From Polaribacter sp. IC066 (lineage in GTDB: Bacteria > Bacteroidota > Bacteroidia > Flavobacteriales > Flavobacteriaceae), in NCBI RefSeq assembly GCF_007997085.1, contig NZ_VORR01000015.1, positions 25,559 to 89,558 on the forward strand: a DNA stretch of 64,000 bases, read 5' to 3'. The notes beneath the pieces were generated by a model. It was not told where the DNA came from. It did no database searches and saw only the letters and a program-made list of their open reading frames with translations. Position numbers and translations under genes: made by a program. Shown piece after piece: positions 1 to 8,981 of the stretch (within the stretch, counting starts at the first letter, position 1; every line of letters begins with the position of its first letter).

Positions 1-2432
1 ATTGCTTTATCTTTAGAAGGGGCAGTAGCAAATAACATAAATAAATTTTGATGTTCTTTACCGATTTCAAACGCTAAATTTTTAATTCCGTTAGGATCTA
101 AATCTATTTTTGTTGCTAAAAATTGAACACCATTTATTTCTTGTAATTGGTTTTTTATTTCACCTGATACGTTTTGAGCTTTCTCTCTTAACAACTGCTC
201 TATTTGTTTTTGTAAAGCAGTATTTTCATCTTGTAATTTCTGAACTGCTTTTGCAGGGTTTTTTGCGTTGTTTAAAAGTTCTTTTACTTGAAGTAAAGTT
301 GTACTATTATCGGTGTAAAAATCTTTTACAGCGTCATTAGTAATCGCTTCAATTCTTCGGATACCTGACGCAACTGCGCCTTCAGATTTTAATTTAAAAT
401 GCCAAATATCACTCGTGTTTTTTACATGAGTTCCGCCACAAAGTTCTACTGATTTTCCAAATTTAATTGCTCTAACCGTATCTCCATATTTCTCACCAAA
501 CAAAGCCATTGCGCCGTCATCAATTGCCTGTTGCATGGGTATATTTCTCTTTTCTACCAAAGGTAATTTACCCGAAATACGAGCATTTACAAAGTTTTCA
601 ACATCTTGTAATTCATCCGAGGTCATTTTAGAGAAATGAGAAAAATCAAAACGTACATAGTTCGCATTTACGGCAGAACCTTTCTGCTCTACATGTGTTC
701 CTAGAACTTCTCTTAAAGCCTGATGTAATAGATGCGTAGCGGTATGATTACATTCTGTTTTAAAGCGATGCGGTTGATCAACAATCGCTTTAAAACTTTC
801 GGTTAAATGAGCCGGAAGATTTTTTGTGAAATGAATAATGACGTTGTTCTCTTTTTTAGTGTCTATAATATAAATGACATCACCATGCGAATCTTCTAAA
901 TATCCTTTATCACCAATTTGACCACCACCTTCGGGATAAAATGGCGTTAAATTAAAGACTAATTGATACATTTCGCCATCTTTTTTAGAGGTTACTTTTC
1001 TGTATCTAGTAATTTTTACGTTGGTTTCTAAAAAATCATAGCCTACAAACTCTTCAACAGCATCCTCCTTTAAAATAGTCCAATCTTCTGTACTCATTTT
1101 ACTTGCCGCACGCGATCTGTTTTTTTGTTTCTGTAATTCTTCTTCAAAACCTTTTTCATCTAAAGTATAGCCTTTTTCAGATAAAATTAAGGCTGTTAAA
1201 TCGATCGGAAACCCGAAAGTATCATACAGTTCAAATACTTTATCACCAGAAATTTGGTTTGTTTTGGATGCTGAAATAATACCATCAAGGAGTATTAAAC
1301 CTTGGTCTAATGTTCTTAAAAAAGAGTTCTCTTCTTCTTTAATTACATTTTCTATTAGTTGTTTTTGCGCCTTTAGTTCAGGAAAAGCAGTTCCCATTTT
1401 ATCACTTAAAACAGCAACCAATCTATAAATAAAAGGTTCTTTTTTATCTAAAAATGTAAATCCGTAACGAATGGCTCTTCGCAAAATTCTACGAATTACA
1501 TAACCTGCCCCTGTATTACTTGGCAGTTGGCCATCGGCAATAGAAAAAGCAACGGCTCTAACATGATCAGAAACTACGCGGGTTGCAATATCTTGTTCTT
1601 TATTTGAACCGTATTTTGTGTTGGTAATGGTTTCAATTTCTCTGATAATTGGTGTAAAAACATCGGTATCATAGTTAGATTGCACGTTTTGTAAAACCAT
1701 ACACAAACGCTCAAACCCCATACCAGTATCAATATGTTTGTTTGGTAAGTCTTCTAAAGACCCGTTGGCTTTTCTATTATACTGCATAAAAACCAAGTTC
1801 CATATTTCTACAACATGAGGATGATCTTGGTTGATTAAAGTTCTACCATCTACTTTTGCTTTTTCTTCTGCAGAACGAATATCTACATGAATTTCAGAGC
1901 AAGGTCCGCAAGGTCCTTGTTCGCCCATTTCCCAGAAATTATCTTTTTTATTTCCTTTTAAAATTCTGTCTTCGGCAATAAATTGTTTCCATAGATCAAA
2001 AGCTTCTGTGTCTATTGCCAATTTATCAGCATCATCACTTCCTTCAAAAACAGTTACATATAATAGGTCTTTATCAATCTTATAAACTTCTGTAAGTAAT
2101 TCCCAAGCCCAAGCAATTGCTTCTTTTTTAAAATAATCACCAAAAGACCAATTACCCAACATTTCAAACAATGTATGATGATAGGTATCATACCCAACTT
2201 CTTCTAAATCGTTGTGTTTACCAGAAACCCGTAAACATTTTTGAGAATCTGTAAGTCTGTTGCTTTTAGGAATTCCGTTTCCTAAAAAATATTCTTTAAA
2301 AGGGGCCATTCCAGAATTCACGAAGAGTAACGTAGGATCATCTTTGGTTACCATTGGAGCAGAAGGAACTATGACATGTGATTTTTTTTGAAAAAAGTCT
2401 AAAAAAGTAGCACGTATATCTTGAGATTTCAT
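1..2432 (-). CDS. alaS: Alanine--tRNA ligase, partial (3' end beyond window)
   Basis: AlaS charges tRNA-Ala in the cytoplasm. The reading frame is open from an ATG at 2430-2432 to the left edge (810 codons), so only the C-terminal end is missing. The class II catalytic core is at the N-terminus (starts [10 protein letters not shown], with [10 protein letters not shown] and [10 protein letters not shown]). The editing-domain zinc motifs follow: HxxxH in HTATHLLH and CxxxH in CGGTH. A helical stretch leads towards the missing DHHA1 domain. It is divergent from the M23 peptidase gene, with 160 nt between the two starts. Its place next to M23 and MerR genes is, from memory, a common flavobacterial order. 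No lesion is visible in the part present. Confidence 0.97.
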   Translation of the reverse strand, partial: MKSQDIRATFLDFFQKKSHVIVPSAPMVTKDDPTLLFVNSGMAPFKEYFLGNGIPKSNRLTDSQKCLRVSGKHNDLEEVGYDTYHHTLFEMLGNWSFGDYFKKEAIAWAWELLTEVYKIDKDLLYVTVFEGSDDADKLAIDTEAFDLWKQFIAEDRILKGNKKDNFWEMGEQGPCGPCSEIHVDIRSAEEKAKVDGRTLINQDHPHVVEIWNLVFMQYNRKANGSLEDLPNKHIDTGMGFERLCMVLQNVQSNYDTDVFTPIIREIETITNTKYGSNKEQDIATRVVSDHVRAVAFSIADGQLPSNTGAGYVIRRILRRAIRYGFTFLDKKEPFIYRLVAVLSDKMGTAFPELKAQKQLIENVIKEEENSFLRTLDQGLILLDGIISASKTNQISGDKVFELYDTFGFPIDLTALILSEKGYTLDEKGFEEELQKQKNRSRAASKMSTEDWTILKEDAVEEFVGYDFLETNVKITRYRKVTSKKDGEMYQLVFNLTPFYPEGGGQIGDKGYLEDSHGDVIYIIDTKKENNVIIHFTKNLPAHLTESFKAIVDQPHRFKTECNHTATHLLHQALREVLGTHVEQKGSAVNANYVRFDFSHFSKMTSDELQDVENFVNARISGKLPLVEKRNIPMQQAIDDGAMALFGEKYGDTVRAIKFGKSVELCGGTHVKNTSDIWHFKLKSEGAVASGIRRIEAITNDAVKDFYTDNSTTLLQVKELLNNAKNPAKAVQKLQDENTALQKQIEQLLREKAQNVSGEIKNQLQEINGVQFLATKIDLDPNGIKNLAFEIGKEHQNLFMLFATAPSKDKA

Positions 2433-2592
2433 AGAAGTGAAGTTTCCAACAAGTTGGATTATGTTAATTTATTTTTAAAAAAAACTACTTTAAAAAAGCA
2501 GTTGCAAAACATTTTGTAAATTTACCTGTTATTATAAAAAAATTACTGTCAAATAAAATCATTTACTAAACAAAAATAGTACAATAAACATT

Positions 2593-3555
2593 ATGGCAAA
2601 AGTAAAATATTATTATGATGAGGATACCCTTTCTTACAGAAAAATTGCTGTAAAGAAGAGCGATCGGTATCGAAAAGTACTTTTTAGTTTTTTAGGCGTT
2701 ATATTAATCGCTTTTTTTGGGTTTATTGGTTTTAGTCAGTTTTTAAAAACACCAAATGAATTGGCTACAGAGCGCGAATTAAAATACACAGAATTTAATC
2801 TTGAGTTAACAAACAAACAAGTAGACGAAATGTCTCAAGTTTTATTGCAAATGCAAGACAGAGATAATAATATATACAGAGCGTATTTTGAAGCAAATCC
2901 TATACCAGAAGAGCAACGTAAAGCTGGTTTTGGTGGGGTGAATAGGTATAAGTATTTAGAAGGATATGACAATTCTGATTTGGTTAAAAGTGTTTCTAAA
3001 AAATTAGATATTCTATCTAAACAAATGTCTGTACAGTCTAAATCTTTAGATGAAATTGTTGCTCTAGCCAAAGAAAAAGAAGGGATGTTAGCTTCAATTC
3101 CGGCAATTTTACCAATTACAAAGGGAGATTTCTATGTTGCTTCTGGTTATAAAATGAGAATGCACCCTATTTTAAAAATTAATAAATTTCATAAAGGAAT
3201 GGATTTTACGGCTCCGAAAGGAACGCCCGTGTATGCATCAGGAAACGGTAAAATATATAGAGCGCAAAGAAGTAGCACGTACGGTAATGTAATTTATATA
3301 GATCATGGTTATGGCTATAAAACTATTTATGCGCATTTGAGTAAAATGGTTGTAAAGAGATATCAAGATGTGAAAAGAGGAGATTTAATTGGTTTTGTTG
3401 GCAATACAGGTTTGTCTGTTGCCCCACATTTACATTATGAAGTTCATAAAAATGACATTGCTTTAAATCCTATTAATTTTTATTACGGAGATTTGTCTTT
3501 AGAAGAGTTTGCAACCTTACAACAAGCATCAGAAGAAAGTCAGTCTTACGATTAA
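2593..3555 (+). CDS. M23 family metallopeptidase, membrane anchored
   Basis: A predicted peptidoglycan endopeptidase of 320 aa, close to the usual length for this flavobacterial group. One membrane segment lies at about residues 28-50, then a helical region at about 60-165 and a LytM/M23 domain at about 175-295. Zinc and catalytic residues are all visible: H200 and D204 in HKGMDF, H248 in YAHLS, and H279/H281 in PHLHYEV. It should therefore be an active enzyme, unlike the degenerate NlpD/EnvC activators. Topology predicts a periplasmic catalytic domain. Natural substrate and any regulator of it are not evident from the sequence. Confidence 0.93.
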   Translation: MAKVKYYYDEDTLSYRKIAVKKSDRYRKVLFSFLGVILIAFFGFIGFSQFLKTPNELATERELKYTEFNLELTNKQVDEMSQVLLQMQDRDNNIYRAYFEANPIPEEQRKAGFGGVNRYKYLEGYDNSDLVKSVSKKLDILSKQMSVQSKSLDEIVALAKEKEGMLASIPAILPITKGDFYVASGYKMRMHPILKINKFHKGMDFTAPKGTPVYASGNGKIYRAQRSSTYGNVIYIDHGYGYKTIYAHLSKMVVKRYQDVKRGDLIGFVGNTGLSVAPHLHYEVHKNDIALNPINFYYGDLSLEEFATLQQASEESQSYD

Positions 3556-3769
3556 TATGTTTTTTTAGTTAGATTGATGGAGATTAGGGTATAGATATAC
3601 AGTTTTAGGTTAAATGAGTTGAGAAACAAAAGAGGCAAGAACCAAGAGAATATATTTTAGCTATGAAGTTTTAGATTTAAAAGAAGTAAGAATCAAAAGC
3701 CAAGAAACAAGAAATTGGAGAAATAATTTTAGTTTAAATAGGAATTACCATAAGGATTTTTTATTTTTC
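3556..3769. other. Intergenic, purine-rich low-complexity DNA
   Basis: No gene is seen. The plus strand is rich in AAGAACCAAGA-like words around 3630-3715. The 11-mer AGAACCAAGAG recurs near 47,800 in another gene-free stretch, so this may be a dispersed flavobacterial intergenic repeat. Confidence 0.5.
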
Positions 3770-3900
3770 GAATACCGAATACCGAATACCGAATACCGAA
3801 TACCGAATACCGAATACCGAATACCGAATACCGAATACCGAATACCGAATACCGAATACCGAATACCGAATACCGAATACCGAATACCGAATACCGAATA
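3770..3900. repeat. 7-bp tandem repeat (GAATACC), about 18.7 copies
   Basis: Direct reading shows a perfect heptamer array of 131 bp. Because 7 is not a multiple of 3, the minus strand reads as the same seven-residue peptide (YSVFGIR) in all frames, producing long spurious ORFs. The array ends 14 nt before the merR-type start codon, so copy number could affect its promoter or leader. Arrays like this change length by slippage. Confidence 0.97.
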
Positions 3901-3914
3901 TTCAACACTAAAAA

Positions 3915-4244
3915 ATGCATATAGATTTACCCGAAAAGAGATATTATAAAATAGGTGAAGTGGCAACAGCCTTTAATGTAAATACTTCGTTAGTACGTTT
4001 TTGGGAGAAAGAATTTGCAATTATCAAACCTAAAAAGAATGCAAAAGGCAACCGACTTTTTACTCCAGAAGATATTAAAAACTTTAAATTAATATTCAAT
4101 TTAGTAAAAGAACGTGGTTTTACTTTAGAAGGAGCGAAACAAAAGCTTAAGAAAAATCCTGAAGCAATCTTTAATACTCACGAAATTATTAGTAGATTAG
4201 AAGCTGTAAAAGCAGAACTTCAAAATATTAAGAATCAACTTTAA
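3915..4244 (+). CDS. MerR family transcriptional regulator
   Basis: A 109-aa protein with a MerR-type winged helix-turn-helix at about residues 10-78. It begins YYKIGEVATAFNV and continues LVRFWEKEF, NRLFTPEDI and a helix ending in GAKQKLKK. A short C-terminal helix follows, long enough for dimerisation but with no effector-binding domain and no metal-binding cysteines. The start at 3915 lies directly after the heptamer array. By memory of other Flavobacteriaceae, this gene normally lies between the M23 gene and lemA, which here is 13 kb away. Targets are unknown. Confidence 0.88.
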   Translation: MHIDLPEKRYYKIGEVATAFNVNTSLVRFWEKEFAIIKPKKNAKGNRLFTPEDIKNFKLIFNLVKERGFTLEGAKQKLKKNPEAIFNTHEIISRLEAVKAELQNIKNQL

Positions 4245-4314
4245 AGTTTCTATTTTACACTATTATTCGTAATAAATAAATTTTAATTTATTAAGAATAC
4301 ATAGTTTTTTTATT

Positions 4315-4334
4315 TTACTATGCATGCATAGTAA
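4315..4334. promoter_or_regulatory. 20-bp perfect palindrome, candidate operator
   Basis: Each half is TTACTATGCA and its exact complement follows with no spacer. It lies 7 nt upstream of the -7 element at 4342-4349 and so covers the expected -33 region of the acyl-CoA dehydrogenase promoter. A dimeric repressor bound here would block transcription. The cognate regulator is not identifiable; TetR/FadR-type or the nearby MerR protein are possibilities. Confidence 0.6.
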
Positions 4335-4341
4335 TTTTCAT

Positions 4342-4349
4342 TATATTTG
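4342..4349 (+). promoter_or_regulatory. Bacteroidota-type -7 promoter element (TATATTTG)
   Basis: Matches TAnnTTTG exactly, 65 nt before the ATG of the acyl-CoA dehydrogenase. A clean -33 TTTG is not visible; the palindrome occupies that position instead. Confidence 0.5.
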
Positions 4350-4414
4350 AAGATGTAGAAGCTGTTTAATCTGCAGATACAAGTAGTAAAAATTCACAAA
4401 AAAAATTCAAGAAA

Positions 4415-6229
4415 ATGCAAAAAAAGTATGTAGACCTCGAAACACTTAAATACATACTTTATGATATTCATCAATTAGAAGATTTACTTACAAGAGAAAG
4501 ATTCAAAGAACACGATATAGAGTCTTTAGATTTGTTTATCGATTCAGTAAAAGAATTTTCTGATAGAGAGTTGTATCCATATTTTAAAGAAATGGACGAA
4601 ACGCCCGCATATCATAAAGACGGAACTGTAATTGTGCACAAACAAGTTCAAAAAGTGATGCACCAATCTGGTGAAATGGGCATCATCTCCGCCTGTTTTG
4701 ATTATGAGGATGGTGGATTACAAATTCCGTTTTCTGCACTACAAGCCGCGGTTTATATTATGGATGCTGCTAATAATCATTTGCCAGGATACCCCAGTTT
4801 AACGCAAGGAGCTGCAGAATTAATTGTAGAATTTGGAACCGATGCTTTGAAAGAAACCTATATACCAAATATGTTATCGGGAGTTTGGGGAGGCACCATG
4901 TGTTTAACAGAGCCACAAGCAGGAAGTTCACTTTCTGATATTACCACAAAAGCAACACCAACCAAAGACGAATTTTATAAAATTTCTGGACAGAAAATAT
5001 TTATTTCTGGTGGCGATCATCAATTTGCAGAAAATATTGTGCATTTAGTGTTGGCAAGAATTGAAGGAGCTCCAAAAGGAACCAAGGGAATTTCTCTATT
5101 TGTAGTTCCTAAAAATAGATTACAAGAAGACGGAACTTTAACCTATAATGATGTAATGACGGTTGCTGATTTTCAGAAAATGGGTCAAAAAGGCTATTGC
5201 ACAACACATTTAGGTTTTGGTGATACAAATGATTGTAGAGGTTGGTTAGTTGGTGAAGAGCACAAGGGTTTAAAACAAATGTTTTTGATGATGAATGGCG
5301 CAAGAATAGCTGTTGGTAGAGGCGCTGCAGCAATTGCAATGGCAGCCTACAGAACTTCTTTGCACTATGCAAACGAAAGACCACAAGGAAGAAAATTATC
5401 TGCGGACGGAAAGAAGAATCCAACAGAAAAGCAGAGTTTAATTATAGAACATCCAGATGTTAGAAGGATGTTATTATTGCAAAAATCTATTGTAGAAGGT
5501 TCTTTAAGTTTGGTCATGTTAGCTTCAAAATATCAAGATATTTTAACTACGGCGACATCCGAAGAAGAGAAAGAAAAATATCATTTATTATTAGAAGTGA
5601 TTATTCCTATTGTAAAAACATATCCATCAGAAGCGGGCGCAGAATCGGTTAATAATGGTCTGCAAGTTTTAGGAGGTTATGGTTTCTGTACCGATTTTTC
5701 TTTGCAACAATATTATAGAGATATTAGAATTTATGCCTTGTATGAGGGTACAACAGGTATTCAATCTCAAGATTTGTTGGGTAGAAAAGTTACCATGCAA
5801 AACGGAAAAGGATTAGAGTTGTTATCTGCAGAAATTTTAAAAACAATTATTGCGGCTTCTAATGATGAAGATTTAAAAGGATATGCTACTATTTTAGGAG
5901 ATAAATTAACGCTTTCTCAAAAAGTATTAGGTCATTTAATGCCTTTTGCTATGAAAGGGAATCACGAGCGCTATTTAGCAGATGCCAATTTATTCATGGA
6001 ATATATGAGTATTGTTGTTTTAGGATGGTTGTGGTTAGAAATGGCTGTGGATGGTAAAACCGAGTTAAAAAATGGGGACAGAAAATATTCAGAAACTTTT
6101 TATGAAAGTAAAATTCATACAATGAAATTCTATTTTAAATATGAGGTTCCAAAAACAATTTCACTCGCAGAATCTTTAATGAATGATGAGGTAATTACCA
6201 TTAAAAAAGACAAAGAATATATTTTATAA
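4415..6229 (+). CDS. Acyl-CoA dehydrogenase, long form with C-terminal extension
   Basis: A FAD-dependent acyl-CoA dehydrogenase of 604 aa, longer than the usual ~380-400 aa. The core contains MCLTEPQAGSSLSD (FAD/substrate-binding segment), a middle beta domain with ISGQKIFISGGDH, and a C-terminal helical domain with QVLGGYGF and ALYEGTTGIQSQDLLGRK. The extra ~150 aa at the C-terminus resembles the extension of the large-ACAD (DmdC/AcdA-like) group. The stop overlaps the next start (TAATG), so it is co-translated with the SDR. The substrate chain cannot be read from sequence. Confidence 0.92.
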   Translation: MQKKYVDLETLKYILYDIHQLEDLLTRERFKEHDIESLDLFIDSVKEFSDRELYPYFKEMDETPAYHKDGTVIVHKQVQKVMHQSGEMGIISACFDYEDGGLQIPFSALQAAVYIMDAANNHLPGYPSLTQGAAELIVEFGTDALKETYIPNMLSGVWGGTMCLTEPQAGSSLSDITTKATPTKDEFYKISGQKIFISGGDHQFAENIVHLVLARIEGAPKGTKGISLFVVPKNRLQEDGTLTYNDVMTVADFQKMGQKGYCTTHLGFGDTNDCRGWLVGEEHKGLKQMFLMMNGARIAVGRGAAAIAMAAYRTSLHYANERPQGRKLSADGKKNPTEKQSLIIEHPDVRRMLLLQKSIVEGSLSLVMLASKYQDILTTATSEEEKEKYHLLLEVIIPIVKTYPSEAGAESVNNGLQVLGGYGFCTDFSLQQYYRDIRIYALYEGTTGIQSQDLLGRKVTMQNGKGLELLSAEILKTIIAASNDEDLKGYATILGDKLTLSQKVLGHLMPFAMKGNHERYLADANLFMEYMSIVVLGWLWLEMAVDGKTELKNGDRKYSETFYESKIHTMKFYFKYEVPKTISLAESLMNDEVITIKKDKEYIL

Positions 6230-7002
6230 TGAATATAAAAAAACAATTTAATTTAGAGGGTAAAGTTGCAATCATCACAGGTTCAAGCAAAGGAATCGGA
6301 AAAGCAATTGCAAAAGGATTGGCACAAAATGGCGCACAGGTTGTAATTTCTAGCAGAAGTCAAGAAGCTTGTAACGAGGTTGCAAAAGAATTTACAGCCG
6401 AAGGTTTAAAAGCAATAGGAATAGCCTGTCATATTGGGAAAGAAGATCAACGTAAAAACTTGGTCGAGAAAACAATGGAAGCTTTTGGACGCATAGATAT
6501 TTTAGTAAATAACGCGGCTATTAATCCGGTTTACAGTCCGATTGAAGAGGTAGATCCTACAATTTTTGATAAAATTATGGATGTGAATGTAAAAGCGCCT
6601 TGGTCTTTATCAAACTTGGTTTTACCACATTTAAAAGCCAATAAAAATGGAAGTATTATTAACATAGCATCTGTTGAAGCATTAACTCCTGGTTTTGGAT
6701 TAGGAATTTATAGCACAAGTAAAGCAGCTATTTTAATGTTGACAAAGAATCAAGCAAAAGAATGGGGACCATATGGTGTTAAAGCCAACGCAATTTGCCC
6801 AGGATTAATCAAAACAAAATTCAGTGCAGCGTTGTGGCAAAATGAAAAAATGCTACATAAGTTAGAAAGATCAATACCAAGCGGAAGAATGGGAATGCCA
6901 GAAGAAATAGTTGGTTTGGCTTGTTTATTAGCTTCGGATGCGGGTAATTATATGACGGGTGGCGTGTATACTGCAGATGGTGGTTATATGATTGCGGGGT
7001 AA
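6229..7002 (+). CDS. SDR family oxidoreductase (3-oxoacyl reductase/hydroxyacyl-CoA dehydrogenase type)
   Basis: A classical short-chain dehydrogenase of 257 aa. The cofactor motif TGSSKGIG is at residues 17-24, NNAA follows, and the catalytic Ser148, Tyr161 and Lys165 (YSTSK) are all present. The C-terminal TGGVYTADGGY segment is typical. The start overlaps the dehydrogenase stop by one base. In this context it probably reduces or oxidises a hydroxy/keto acyl intermediate. It parallels the second SDR at 16,535 next to the second acyl-CoA dehydrogenase. Confidence 0.9.
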   Translation: MNIKKQFNLEGKVAIITGSSKGIGKAIAKGLAQNGAQVVISSRSQEACNEVAKEFTAEGLKAIGIACHIGKEDQRKNLVEKTMEAFGRIDILVNNAAINPVYSPIEEVDPTIFDKIMDVNVKAPWSLSNLVLPHLKANKNGSIINIASVEALTPGFGLGIYSTSKAAILMLTKNQAKEWGPYGVKANAICPGLIKTKFSAALWQNEKMLHKLERSIPSGRMGMPEEIVGLACLLASDAGNYMTGGVYTADGGYMIAG

Positions 7003-7069
7003 AAGTAATAGTTTCTTTGAAGTTAAAAATAAGATGAAGTATTTTTAAAACTTTAGGTGTTTTTGAAAT

Positions 7070-7373
7070 ATGAAAATAGATGATAAAAATATCAATTTGA
7101 TAAAAAAAGCTTTGTAAAGAGTATAAAGTCCGAAGTTTCTCGGCCTTTGGCTCCGTTTTACGTGATGATTTTAATGAGAATTCAGATATAGATTTTGCAG
7201 TTGATTTTAATGAAAATGATCCTTTTAAATACACGGATTTGTATTTTCAATTCAAAGAAAAGTTAGAGGAATTATTAAAACGTCAAATAGATTTAATTGA
7301 AGAGAGAGGGATTAAAAATCAATATTTTAGAAAGGAGTTAGATAAAACAAAAGTCCTCATTTATGGACTATAG
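7070..7373 (+). pseudogene. MNT-domain nucleotidyltransferase antitoxin (MntA-like), frameshifted
   Basis: The minimal nucleotidyltransferase signature GSx(n)DxD is clear in SAFGSVLRDDFNENSDIDFAV, followed by a normal C-terminal half ending KVLIYGL. The N-terminal start (MKIDDKNINLIKK, ATG at 7070) lies in another frame. Removing one A from the seven-A run at 7102-7108 joins the two into a single ~100-aa protein. Family knowledge: MntA AMPylates and silences the HEPN toxin encoded beside it. Upstream, in the frame of the main domain, a stop at 7101 leaves no start codon. As read, the antitoxin is broken. Confidence 0.82.
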
Positions 7374-7631
7374 AATTAACGCTTGGTTAGAGGATATCAT
7401 AAGGTCTATTGATGAAATTTATGACTTCTTACCAGAGAAAAGAGATTTTTTTGAATATCAAAATGATTTAAAAAACAAAAAAAAGCGGTAGAAAGAAATA
7501 TTGAGATTATAGGAGAAGCTATAAATAGAATTGCACATGAATACGACAATATTTCTGATGAAGTTATTTGGACGATTATCATAAAGGAATTACCAAAGTT
7601 GAGGACAGAAATTATTCTTTTACTGCAATAA
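7363..7631 (+). pseudogene. HEPN (DUF86) toxin HepT-like, frameshifted and internally deleted
   Basis: Starts inside the end of the MNT gene (11-nt overlap, the usual arrangement). It begins MDYRINAWLEDIIRSIDEIYDFL and stops at 7491. The sequence resumes in another frame after an eight-A run at 7477-7484 as AVERNIEIIGEAINRI, then passes straight to HEYDNISDEVIW and LPKLRTEI. Compared with DUF86 proteins, about 25-30 residues carrying the Arg/Asn part of the RxxxxH RNase motif are missing between GEAINRI and HEYDN. Both the frameshift and the deletion argue for a dead toxin. Confidence 0.8.
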
Positions 7632-7767
7632 ATTATGTAAGTATGTATTTTAAACCTCTTTATTTTTGTCATTAAATTTCACATAAAATCATCCTAATTT
7701 AAGGGTGATTTATAAGTATTAAAAAGTTTCATCAACTAAAAAAAAGCTAAATAACTAATAAATCGCT

Positions 7768-8970
7768 ATGAAAATACTTCACACCGCAGATTGGCATTTA
7801 GGGCACAGACTCCACGAAAATTCGCAATTAGAAGAACAAACCTTGTTTTTAAAGTGGATTGAAAATTATATCAATGACACAAAAATTGATGTGCTTTTAA
7901 TTTCTGGAGATATTTTTGATTCTGCTTCGCCATCTAATCAGAGCATGAAAATGTACTATAACTTTTTGATGAGGTTGAAAGCTACAAGCTGTAAATCTGT
8001 GATTATTACTGGAGGAAATCATGATTCTGCAGGGATTTTAAACGCACCAAAAGATGTGTTAGAAGCACTTTCTATAAAGGTGGTTGGCAAAGCAACGGAA
8101 GCGATAGAAGATGAGGTTTTTGAAATTGATATAGATAACGAAAAAGTAATTATTGCAGCCGTTCCGTATTTGCGCGATGGCGATATTAGACGCGCCGTTG
8201 CAGGTGAATCTTTTGAAGATTTAACAGATAAATATAAAACAGCCTTAATTAATCATTATCAGGCGGCGGCAGATCAATGCAAATTGATAAATACAAACAA
8301 CGCCCCAGTAATTGCGATGGGACATTTATTTGCGGTTGGAGGTACAATTTCTGACAGTGAGCAAAATATTTATGTGGGAACTTTGGGGCATATTGGCGCT
8401 GCAGATTTCCCAACGTATTTTGATTATATTGCTTTAGGACATCTACACAGACCTCAAATTATTGGCGGTAACGAGAAAGTACGGTATTCAGGTTCGCCAA
8501 ATATTTTGAGTTTTAGTGAAGTTAATTATGATAAAAAAGTACTTGTTTTAACGGTTGAAGAAAACAAAATAACTACTATAACAGATGCTGTAATTCCGTG
8601 TTTTAGGAACTTTTACAGGGTAACAGGTACTCTACAAGAATGCATGGAACAGTTTCCGAATTTGATTTCTAATGCTTACGATTTAACGCCTTGGGTTGAA
8701 ATTATCTTGAAGGAAAATCATACCATAAATACAGATGCATTAAAAAAAGAAGCTGAAAAATATTCATTTGAAATTTTAAAAATAGCGTTAAAAAAGCAGC
8801 AAACTAATATCGGAATTGAGGAACTTTTAAAAAACACAAAATCGATTAAAGAATTAATGCCAAGGGATGTTTTTAAATTAAAATGTAAAGAAATGGGTGT
8901 TAATCTAGACGAAAAACCGCAGGTTTTAGATGCTTTTAACGAAATTTTACAAGCCGTTAAAAATCAGTAA
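7768..8970 (+). CDS. sbcD: Exonuclease SbcCD, nuclease subunit SbcD
   Basis: Mre11-type metallophosphoesterase of 400 aa. The metal-binding motifs run in order: ADWHLGH (residues 7-13), SGDIFD, GGNHDS, then GHLH near residue 228. With SbcC it forms the complex that opens DNA hairpins and processes double-strand breaks and palindromes. sbcC follows after 11 nt. The pair sits inside an accessory segment, between a broken toxin-antitoxin module and a broken XRE gene, rather than in a housekeeping block. No lesion is seen. Confidence 0.95.
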   Translation: MKILHTADWHLGHRLHENSQLEEQTLFLKWIENYINDTKIDVLLISGDIFDSASPSNQSMKMYYNFLMRLKATSCKSVIITGGNHDSAGILNAPKDVLEALSIKVVGKATEAIEDEVFEIDIDNEKVIIAAVPYLRDGDIRRAVAGESFEDLTDKYKTALINHYQAAADQCKLINTNNAPVIAMGHLFAVGGTISDSEQNIYVGTLGHIGAADFPTYFDYIALGHLHRPQIIGGNEKVRYSGSPNILSFSEVNYDKKVLVLTVEENKITTITDAVIPCFRNFYRVTGTLQECMEQFPNLISNAYDLTPWVEIILKENHTINTDALKKEAEKYSFEILKIALKKQQTNIGIEELLKNTKSIKELMPRDVFKLKCKEMGVNLDEKPQVLDAFNEILQAVKNQ

Positions 8971-8981
8971 AAGGAGTTCCT

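Noticed and set aside
3770..3900. CRISPR-like array
   Set aside because: The repeats are contiguous 7-mers without spacers. No other candidate array or cas gene was seen in the window.
3729..3966. Two minus-strand ORFs of 63 and 73 aa with repeated YSVFGIR
   Set aside because: They are translations of the 7-bp array in different frames; no start context and no conserved sequence.
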